Below are positions 1-4,825 of a stretch of 6,819 bases of DNA, in pieces. This stretch comes from Nitrospinota bacterium (GTDB taxonomy: Bacteria; Nitrospinota; Nitrospinia; UBA9942; JAHJSF01): the NCBI GenBank assembly GCA_018830405.1, contig JAHJSF010000044.1, positions 1-6,819 of the forward strand. Reading direction: 5' to 3'. Under the pieces are notes generated by a model. That model did not search any database. It worked only from the letters and a program-made list of their open reading frames with translations, and was not told the origin of the DNA. The position numbers and the translations under genes were made by a program. How positions within the stretch are numbered: position 1 is the first letter of the stretch; every line of letters begins with the position of its first letter.

Positions 1-319
1 ACCGCTCGATTTTATTGATATAAATTCTTTGCCATCTTCAGATGCTCATCCCAATATGTATTGGAAGACGGGGCAGACATACCTGCGGGCAGCCAGATAC
101 CTGAAAGGGTTTGAGGAGTTGCCGGCCATACACCTTTCCAGCTTTAAGTGCGGTCCAGATTCATTTATTACCCACTTCTTCCGTAACGAGACGAAGGAGA
201 GACCTATCCTTGAATTGGAACTGGATGAGCATAGCGCCGATGCCGGTTTTGTGACCCGCTGCGAGGCCTTTTTTGACAGTATTGAGTACAAGAAGACCTC
301 AATAGAAAACATAATTTAA
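1..319 (+). CDS. C-terminal part of a CoA-dehydratase activase-related protein (5' end outside window)
   Basis: The frame is open from position 2 to the TAA at 317-319, giving 105 visible codons. An internal TTG at 29 can look like a start, but coding continues upstream of it (PLDFIDINSL), so this is a truncated 3' end. The text NMYWKTGQTYL, then FKCGPDSFITHFF and LELELDEHSADAGFVTRCEAF, matches from memory the end of the large activase-related proteins of the 2-hydroxyacyl-CoA dehydratase system (DUF2229/COG3580-type). That family contains BadF/BcrA-like ATPase domains and accessory Cys-containing domains thought to handle ATP-driven low-potential electron transfer to a radical dehydratase. 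The ATPase part is not visible here. The Cys in CGPDSF and the one in TRCEAF are the only visible cysteines. The next gene starts 24 bp downstream on the same strand and is almost certainly co-transcribed. Family assignment is fairly sure; substrate is unknown. Confidence 0.8.
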   Translation, partial: PLDFIDINSLPSSDAHPNMYWKTGQTYLRAARYLKGFEELPAIHLSSFKCGPDSFITHFFRNETKERPILELELDEHSADAGFVTRCEAFFDSIEYKKTSIENII

Positions 320-343
320 GGTTTAAAAGATAGATTATTTATT

Positions 344-1564
344 ATGAGCAAGCATATTACCACTACCCCTAAGAAGCAGAAGAGGATATATATCCCCTAT
401 ATGTGTGATCACTCTCGGATGTTGGCTGCCGCCCTGCGGGCCTGCGGGGTGGAGGCAGAGGTGCTACCATTTCCCGACCAGGAGTCGATAGAGCTTGGGA
501 GAAGATACAGTAGCGGTAAGGAGTGCCTCCCCATGGGTATCACCCTTGGAGACTTTATTAAGAAGATAAGGGAGCCAGGTTTCTCCCCCGGCGACTCAAC
601 ATTCTTTATGCCCTCGGCCGACGGCCCCTGCCGTTTTGGGCAGTATGCCAGTCTGCAGCGTCTAATATTTGAGGAGTTGGGGCATAAGGATGTGGAGATA
701 TTGTCTCTTAACACAATAGACTCTTACGGTTTTGCCAATAATAAGTCCGATTCAAAGACCTTTAAAAAATTGGCCTGGAAGGGGATTGTGGCTGTGGACA
801 CGATGGAGAAGGCCCTCTGGTATACCCGCCCATACGAACTTAATATAGGAGATACCGATAAGGTTTATGATGAATCTCTCAAGAGAATAGACGAGACCAT
901 CTCGGCCGGTAACGGCCATATAGAGCCGATACTCAAAGATATTTTGGCTAAATTTAAGGGGATTCCGGTAGACAGGAGCAGGAAGAGACCTGTAATCGGG
1001 GTTATCGGAGAGATATTTGTCAGGGCCAACAAGCTTAGTAACCAGGATATTGTCAGGAGGATAGAGGAATTCGGGGGAGAGGGTTATATCTCTCCCATAT
1101 CGGAATGGTTTATGTATACCACCTACCTTTTCTGGAAGACTGCCCTCCATGACAGAAAGTATCTCGATTTTATTAAGGGGAAGATAGAGGACCTCTATCA
1201 AGGGAGAGTTGAACATAATATAGCCTCTATATTCGAAGGGTTTGTCAGGGCGGCCCATGAGCCGCCCATGGAGGAGATAATGTCCAACTGCGCCCCGTAT
1301 CTCAACTGTTCCGCCCATAGCGGAGAGGCGGTTCTGGGGATAGGTAAGGCGGTTGATATGATAAGAAATAATAAGGTGTCGGGGATTATCAACATATTAC
1401 CATTCTCCTGTATGCCCGGTCTTATAGTTACCGCTATCTCAAAGAAGATAAGGGAGGACCATAAAGCATTTCCTTGGCTGAACATCGACTATGACGGAAC
1501 GGCTGGAGGGAATATCTGGACGAGGCTGGAGGCCTTTTTGTATCAGGTTAAGGAGTCTGCGTGA
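344..1564 (+). CDS. CoA-dehydratase activase-related protein, second module (COG3581-like, 406 aa)
   Basis: This complete protein belongs to the 2-hydroxyglutaryl-CoA dehydratase/activase-associated family. Recognisable blocks are IYIPYMCDHSRMLAAALRACG (15-35), the SGKECLP block (57-63), MPSADGPCRFGQY (89-101), RPVIGVIGEIFVR (215-227), SEWFMY (253-258), GEAVLGIGKAVDMI (327-340), and ILPFSCMPG (351-359) leading to RLEAFLYQVK (394-403). Cys21, Cys34, Cys61, Cys96, Cys316, Cys322 and Cys356 are candidate iron-sulfur or redox ligands. In relatives I remember, the block after GKEC often has a second Cys two residues on; here that position is Met64. I see no P-loop or signal peptide, so it is cytoplasmic. 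The ATG at 344 has only a weak Shine-Dalgarno sequence; the operonic position 24 bp after the previous stop suggests coupled or leader-dependent translation. In several anaerobes this module is fused behind the activase/DUF2229 protein; here it is separate. No dehydratase structural genes are visible, so the target acyl-CoA is unknown. Confidence 0.85.
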   Translation: MSKHITTTPKKQKRIYIPYMCDHSRMLAAALRACGVEAEVLPFPDQESIELGRRYSSGKECLPMGITLGDFIKKIREPGFSPGDSTFFMPSADGPCRFGQYASLQRLIFEELGHKDVEILSLNTIDSYGFANNKSDSKTFKKLAWKGIVAVDTMEKALWYTRPYELNIGDTDKVYDESLKRIDETISAGNGHIEPILKDILAKFKGIPVDRSRKRPVIGVIGEIFVRANKLSNQDIVRRIEEFGGEGYISPISEWFMYTTYLFWKTALHDRKYLDFIKGKIEDLYQGRVEHNIASIFEGFVRAAHEPPMEEIMSNCAPYLNCSAHSGEAVLGIGKAVDMIRNNKVSGIINILPFSCMPGLIVTAISKKIREDHKAFPWLNIDYDGTAGGNIWTRLEAFLYQVKESA

Positions 1565-1642
1565 TACGAAGTCGCATTCAAACGCTAACTTTGTTGACTT
1601 CGTCGCCTTGTTATCATTTTGAATGTGCTCCGTATGAGGCGA
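1564..1642. repeat. Nested, competing inverted repeats between activase gene and ferredoxin
   Basis: Starting at the activase stop codon, three base-paired arrangements can be read. (1) A long imperfect stem pairs ATACG (1564-1568) with CGTAT (1631-1635), AG (1570-1571) with CT (1628-1629), and the perfect 8-mer CATTCAAA (1575-1582) with TTTGAATG (1618-1625). (2) ACGAAGTC (1566-1573) pairs perfectly with GACTTCGT (1596-1603), using bases from the left arm of the long stem. (3) TCGCCT (1603-1608) pairs with AGGCGA (1637-1642). Arrangements 1 and 2 cannot coexist, whereas 2 and 3 almost can. No T-run follows immediately, so it is not a plain terminator. It could be a small dispersed palindromic repeat (REP or MITE remnant), an mRNA 3'-end stabiliser, or a structured leader. 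Confidence 0.55.
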
Positions 1643-1652
1643 AATAAAGAAG

Positions 1653-1680
1653 TTGATTTTTTTCTTTTGTTGAATATAAT
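1653..1680 (+). promoter_or_regulatory. Sigma-70-type promoter for the ferredoxin gene
   Basis: TTGATT (1653-1658, four of six matching TTGACA) is separated by 16 bp, mostly T, from a consensus TATAAT (1675-1680). Transcription would begin near 1687, giving a leader of about 26 nt that keeps the whole Shine-Dalgarno sequence. This is the best promoter in the window and suggests the ferredoxin is expressed independently of the activase genes. Confidence 0.65.
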
Positions 1681-1694
1681 GTTTGAACTGTCTG

Positions 1695-1705
1695 AAAGGA
1701 GGTGA
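1695..1705 (+). promoter_or_regulatory. Near-perfect Shine-Dalgarno sequence of the ferredoxin gene
   Basis: AAAGGAGGTGA is complementary to the 3' end of 16S rRNA over 11 bases and sits 7 nt before the ATG at 1713. It fixes that ATG as the start, in preference to the earlier in-frame ATG at 1683, which would add ten residues ([10 protein letters not shown]) encoded by the ribosome-binding site itself. It implies strong translation. Confidence 0.85.
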
Positions 1706-1712
1706 TTGTAGA

Positions 1713-1901
1713 ATGGCGATGAAGATTACGGAAGATTGCGTTGTGTGCGGCGCTTGTGAGGGAGAATGTCCTACTAACTCGATAAGTGAGGGGGATGAAA
1801 TATATGTTATAGATCCGGCTACATGTACCGAGTGTAAGGGGGATTTTGATAGCCCACAATGTGTGGGAGTATGCCCTAGTGACGCTATTGTAAAGGCTTG
1901 A
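1713..1901 (+). CDS. Small YfhL-type 2[4Fe-4S] ferredoxin (62 aa)
   Basis: A cytoplasmic electron carrier with two cubane-cluster motifs. Cys9, 12, 15 and 19 form CX2CX2CX3C followed by Pro20. Cys38, 41, 50 and 54 form CX2CX8CX3C followed by Pro55. The 8-residue spacer (KGDFDSPQ) in the second motif is characteristic of YfhL/Allochromatium-type ferredoxins rather than the symmetrical clostridial kind, and the CTEC...PQC...CP text resembles E. coli YfhL. It is shorter than YfhL (86 aa) because it ends soon after the second motif, lacking the C-terminal helix and any further Cys. The gene has its own promoter, a very strong ribosome-binding site and a terminator. Standing next to activase genes, it may donate low-potential electrons to that system, since ferredoxins are known donors to 2-hydroxyacyl-CoA dehydratase activators; the partnership here is inferred from location only. 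Confidence 0.92.
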   Translation: MAMKITEDCVVCGACEGECPTNSISEGDEIYVIDPATCTECKGDFDSPQCVGVCPSDAIVKA

Positions 1902-1913
1902 TCATAAAGCAAT

Positions 1914-1956
1914 AGCCCCCTTTTGCCTTGTCTATTCAAGGCCTTAGGGGGCTTTT
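1914..1956 (+). terminator. Two-part hairpin terminator after the ferredoxin, possibly bidirectional
   Basis: AGCCCCC (1914-1920) pairs with GGGGGCT (1947-1953). After a 4/4 internal loop (TTTT/CTTA), GCCTTG (1925-1930) pairs with CAAGGC (1937-1942) around a 6-nt loop. On the + strand the stem runs into TTTT (1953-1956). It begins 12 bp after the ferredoxin stop and ends 1 bp before the stop codon of the converging sigma-factor gene, so it probably also serves that gene, although the T-tract on the - strand is poor. Confidence 0.85.
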
Positions 1957-1957
1957 A

Positions 1958-2869
1958 CTATCTATAATCTTGCATTTTTTCCTCGGCAAAGGTCTTCAGC
2001 TTTTTTTTGACCCGCTCTTCGGCCTGTCTTACCGCTTCGCGGCTTACTCCAAATATTTCTCCTATCTCTCTCAGTGATTTTGGTTCTTCCGACAGGATTC
2101 TTTCGTCAAGTATGGTTTTATGATAATCATTTAGCCCTTCTCTAAAGGCGGATAGTTTTTCCCTTATCCCCGCCCTCATTTTATCTTCTACAAACCTCTC
2201 CTCTAATCCACCTTCTCCCGAGCTGTATGTATCCAGCAGGCTCGAGTCAGAGTCAGAAGAGAGAGGGGCATCAAACGATATATCGGGGGAGGAGAGGGTA
2301 TGACTGACGTCTATGATATTTTTATTGTCTGTACCAAACCGTTCAGCCAGTAGTTTTACGTCAGGGTAGAGCCCTTCCCGCTCAAGCCTTTCTATCTCCC
2401 CCCGCAATTTGAAGAGGAGTTTTCTTCTTATGTTAGTCGTCCCAACCTTAACAATGCGCATATTGTCGATAATGTACTTGAGGATATAGGCCCTTATCCA
2501 CCAAGTCGCGTAGGTCGAGAAGCGCGCCCCCTTGTAGGGGTCAAAACGCTTTAAGGCCTCCATAAGCCCTATATTCCCCTCCTGGATCAGCTCCATAGTG
2601 CTTTGGTAGATAGTTCTAAATTTCATCGATATCTTGACGACGAGCATCAGGTGGGAGGTGACCAGTTTGTAGGCGGCGTCTTTATCTTTGTTGTTTATAT
2701 ACATAAGGGCCAGTCGCTCCTCCTCTTCCGGACTGAGGAGGGGATATTTTCTGGCCTTGGTTATATAGAGACGGAGCGGGTCATAGGGGACTACAGATTT
2801 GCTATCGGGAGTCTCCGATACTGCCGCCGGAAGGTCTGAAGATTCTGATTCTTTTTCTTCGTTTGTCAA
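1958..2869 (-). CDS. rpoH: RNA polymerase sigma factor, sigma-32 (RpoH)-like, 303 aa
   Basis: A sigma-70-family factor lacking region 1.1. Region 1.2 is at about 29-60 (YDPLRLYITKARKYPLLSPEEEERLA). Region 2 is at about 65-142, including LIQEGNIGLMEALKRFDP and the -10 recognition/melting helix FSTYATWWIRAYILKYIID. Region 3 is at about 143-200. Region 4 is at about 235-298, with the -35 helix-turn-helix SLREIGEIFGVSREAVRQ (265-282). The segment VKVGTTNIRRKLLFKLR (140-156) aligns with the RpoH box (QRKLFFNLR in E. coli) but is diverged. A Ser/Asp-rich linker (203-222) precedes region 4. Size and layout match sigma-32, usually heat-shock sigma, though deltaproteobacterial relatives have other roles. 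The start appears to be TTG (2867-2869) with AAGG 7 nt upstream; no in-frame ATG or GTG lies between it and the upstream stop, and region 1.2 requires a start at or before residue 28. It lies 123 bp downstream of the dehydrogenase gene, same strand. The exact sigma subgroup is less certain than the family. Confidence 0.88.
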   Translation of the reverse strand: MTNEEKESESSDLPAAVSETPDSKSVVPYDPLRLYITKARKYPLLSPEEEERLALMYINNKDKDAAYKLVTSHLMLVVKISMKFRTIYQSTMELIQEGNIGLMEALKRFDPYKGARFSTYATWWIRAYILKYIIDNMRIVKVGTTNIRRKLLFKLRGEIERLEREGLYPDVKLLAERFGTDNKNIIDVSHTLSSPDISFDAPLSSDSDSSLLDTYSSGEGGLEERFVEDKMRAGIREKLSAFREGLNDYHKTILDERILSEEPKSLREIGEIFGVSREAVRQAEERVKKKLKTFAEEKMQDYR

Positions 2870-2992
2870 TATATTGCCTTGAAAATAAACAGGTTAGATA
2901 TAGATGTGGCAAGAAGATTGAAGGGAGGTTGTCATACTATCCACAAAAAGATCCTTGTCTCCTCGCCCTTTGTTATATTTTGATAGTTATAC

Positions 2993-4018
2993 TTATGAGT
3001 GGGGCTCAATAATAACCTTGATTGTCGCTCCCCCTCCTATCATCCTTTGGAAGGCCTCGGACGATTTTGATAAGGGGAACCGGTCTGTTATAAGCCTACT
3101 CGGTTCAATGACCCCTGAACTGATAAGCTCTATCGACTCCATAAGGTCGATGGGTGCAGCCCCGTAGGTGTTTAGAAGGGTTATACCGTCGCGCCAGAGA
3201 CCGAAGAGATGAACCGGAATATCCAGCCCCGCTTCAGGGACGGCAAAAAGGAGAAGAACTCCTCCTCTATCTATACATTCCATTGAGTTTTTAATTGCCT
3301 GAGGGGCGGCGGCACAGACTATAACCAAATCGGCCAACCGGCCATTATTCAGTTCTCTGACCCTTTCAGGTAGGTTTTCCCGTGCATCTATGGTTGAGTT
3401 GGCCCCGAGGCGGATGGCCGCCTCCAGCCTAGTTTGGCTGATGTCGGAGGCGATTATATTGGCCGCCCCCATGGCCTTGAGGAGCTGTATATTGAGAAGA
3501 CCTGAGATACCGCTTCCGATGACCAAGGCGGTAGACCCGGCTTTGAATCGGGCCTTTCTTAATCCTCTGACAACGCAGCCGACCGGTTCGATAAATGTCC
3601 CGTCGTCGAATGAGATATTGTCGGGGAGTTTAAAGACCCCTCGGTCAACATTTATAGCCGGAATCCTTATATATTCGGCAAATCCCCCCGGATCAAAATT
3701 GGTGGTTCGTAGAGTATCGCAAAGGGTATGATGCTCGTTAAGGCAGTATCGGCAGGTGTTACAGGGGACATGATGGGAGACAAAGACTCTGTCGCCGATC
3801 TTAAAGGCCTCTACATTTCGGCCAACCTCAACAATCTCTCCGGCAATCTCGTGTCCCAATACGAGGGGGGCCTTCTTAATCCGGTACCACTCCATGACAT
3901 CGCTCCCGCAGATGCCGGAGGCCAAGACCTTAACCAATAGTTCTTGGTCCCCTACCACAGGTTTTGGAACCTCCTCAACCCTTATATCGTTATTGTTGTA
4001 ATAAACAGCGGCCTGCAT
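2993..4018 (-). CDS. Zinc-dependent medium-chain alcohol/polyol dehydrogenase (341 aa)
   Basis: A cytoplasmic NAD(H)-dependent oxidoreductase of the MDR superfamily, full length for the sorbitol/threonine dehydrogenase branch (about 340-350 aa). Catalytic zinc ligands are visible: Cys37 (GICGSD), His56-Glu57 (GHEIAGE) and Glu144 (FIEPVGC). The structural zinc lobe has Cys86, 89, 92 and 100. The Rossmann motif is VIGSGISG (166-173), ending with Asp192 (IIASD), which favours NAD over NADP. Gly-Ser-Gly-Ile-Ser-Gly is slightly unlike the usual GAGPIG/GAGPVG. The substrate cannot be told from sequence; a secondary alcohol, polyol or amino-acid alcohol are all possible. The ATG at 4016-4018 has AAGGAG about 13 nt upstream, a long spacing. 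It may be co-transcribed with the sigma gene downstream, and it is divergent from ispD. Confidence 0.88.
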   Translation of the reverse strand: MQAAVYYNNNDIRVEEVPKPVVGDQELLVKVLASGICGSDVMEWYRIKKAPLVLGHEIAGEIVEVGRNVEAFKIGDRVFVSHHVPCNTCRYCLNEHHTLCDTLRTTNFDPGGFAEYIRIPAINVDRGVFKLPDNISFDDGTFIEPVGCVVRGLRKARFKAGSTALVIGSGISGLLNIQLLKAMGAANIIASDISQTRLEAAIRLGANSTIDARENLPERVRELNNGRLADLVIVCAAAPQAIKNSMECIDRGGVLLLFAVPEAGLDIPVHLFGLWRDGITLLNTYGAAPIDLMESIELISSGVIEPSRLITDRFPLSKSSEAFQRMIGGGATIKVIIEPHS

Positions 4019-4129
4019 AGCTATTGATAATCTCCTTTTTTGGCGAAAATAGATTTTTAAATTCTATCATATTCTTGTAGTAGAATAGGCAGAGATTGCA
4101 TTATTCCCCTTATCAATAATAGGAAGATT
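4019..4129. promoter_or_regulatory. Divergent intergenic region with mirrored TTATCAATA words
   Basis: This AT-rich spacer separates the dehydrogenase (-) from ispD (+) and must hold both promoters, but I find no convincing -35/-10 pair for either. The word TTATCAATA occurs on the + strand at 4110-4118, 11 nt before the ispD ATG, and on the - strand at 4030-4022, 3 nt before the dehydrogenase ATG. The two copies form a 9-bp inverted repeat at the two ends of the spacer. Two smaller perfect inverted repeats lie inside: ATTCTA/TAGAAT (4061-4066, 4081-4086) and ATTATT/AATAAT (4100-4105, 4115-4120). These are candidate regulator or leader-structure sites; chance is possible in such AT-rich DNA. 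Confidence 0.35.
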
Positions 4130-4825
4130 ATGAGTCGAACAAGGTGTGCCGCCATTATCCCCGCCGCAGGGAGGGGATTAAGAATGGGGGGCAAGGAGAA
4201 GCAATTTTTGGCGCTGGGCGGTGTTCCTATTATTGTCCGTACCTTAAGGGTATTTGAAACGGCTGCCTCTATAGATGCAATCTACCTGGTAGTTCCTAAG
4301 GACAAGGTAGCCTATTGTGAAAAAGAGATTGTTCAGGCCTTTAATCTCAAGAAGGTGATTAAGGTTGTGGCCGGAGGCGAAGAACGCCAAGACTCGGTTG
4401 CTAATGCCCTTAAATTATCCTCGGCCTACGATATTATTGTCGTCCATGACGGAGTGCGGCCTTTCGTAACAGAAAAGATGATAACCGAGTCTATAGAAGG
4501 GGTACTTGAATATGGAGTGGCGGTAGTAGCTATCCCCGAAACGGATACGGTCAAGGAGGCGGATAAGGAAGGGTTTATCTCAAAAGAGATCAGCCGAGAG
4601 AGACTTTGGAGAATTCAGACCCCTCAAACCTTTAAACGGGAACTACTTGAAGAGGCCATGAATAAGGCCAATGAAGAAGGGTTTAAAGGGACGGATGAGT
4701 CTTCACTCATCGAGAGGGGAGGGGGACGAGTGAAGATAATAGAGGGAAACGTCTTTAATATAAAAATAACCGTACCCGAAGATATCCCCTTAGGGGAGGC
4801 GATCCTTAGATCTTTTCAGGTGTAG
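4130..4825 (+). CDS. ispD: 2-C-methyl-D-erythritol 4-phosphate cytidylyltransferase IspD
   Basis: This enzyme joins CTP and 2-C-methyl-D-erythritol 4-phosphate to make CDP-methylerythritol, the third step of the MEP pathway to IPP and DMAPP, in the cytoplasm. The length (231 aa) is normal for a stand-alone IspD. The N-terminal nucleotide-binding loop is PAAGRGLRMGG (11-21); Arg18 and Lys24 (KQFL) align with E. coli Arg20 and Lys27. Further motifs are GGEERQDSVANAL (82-94), HDGVRPF (106-112), ETDTVK (137-142), Arg156 before LWRIQTPQTF, GTDESSLIE (187-195) and NIKITVPED (210-218) with Lys212 matching E. coli Lys213. All expected catalytic residues appear present. AGGA (4121-4124) is the ribosome-binding site for the ATG. 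ispF, a frequent neighbour, is absent. Its last 20 bp overlap the converging mltD-like gene, and no terminator is visible just after the stop. Confidence 0.96.
   Translation: MSRTRCAAIIPAAGRGLRMGGKEKQFLALGGVPIIVRTLRVFETAASIDAIYLVVPKDKVAYCEKEIVQAFNLKKVIKVVAGGEERQDSVANALKLSSAYDIIVVHDGVRPFVTEKMITESIEGVLEYGVAVVAIPETDTVKEADKEGFISKEISRERLWRIQTPQTFKRELLEEAMNKANEEGFKGTDESSLIERGGGRVKIIEGNVFNIKITVPEDIPLGEAILRSFQV

Noticed and set aside
752-1318. 188-codon open frame on the - strand inside the activase-related gene
   Set aside because: It lies wholly within a clearly conserved + strand protein, has no recognisable domain and no ribosome-binding site; it is a shadow frame.
1439-1939. 166-codon open frame on the - strand spanning the ferredoxin and intergenic region
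   Set aside because: It crosses a gene end, a promoter, a well-supported ferredoxin and a terminator stem on the other strand; its predicted protein shows no family resemblance.
2884-2912. Possible promoter for the sigma gene on the - strand: TTGCCA, 17 bp, TTTATT
   Set aside because: The -10 matches only four of six positions, and transcription would start within the AAGG ribosome-binding site, leaving no usable leader.
2902-2923. Heat-shock (sigma-32) type promoter upstream of the sigma gene: CTTCAA and CCACATCT on the - strand
   Set aside because: Both halves resemble the consensus CTTGAA and CCCCATNT, but the spacer is 8 bp rather than the required 13-15 bp.
2934-2987. Inverted repeat ACTATC/GATAGT after the dehydrogenase stop as a terminator
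   Set aside because: It is only 6 bp with a 40-nt loop and no following T-tract in the right position, so it is not persuasive.
3390-3731. 113-codon + strand open frame inside the dehydrogenase gene
   Set aside because: It is antisense to conserved zinc-binding and Rossmann regions, with no start signal or recognisable domain.
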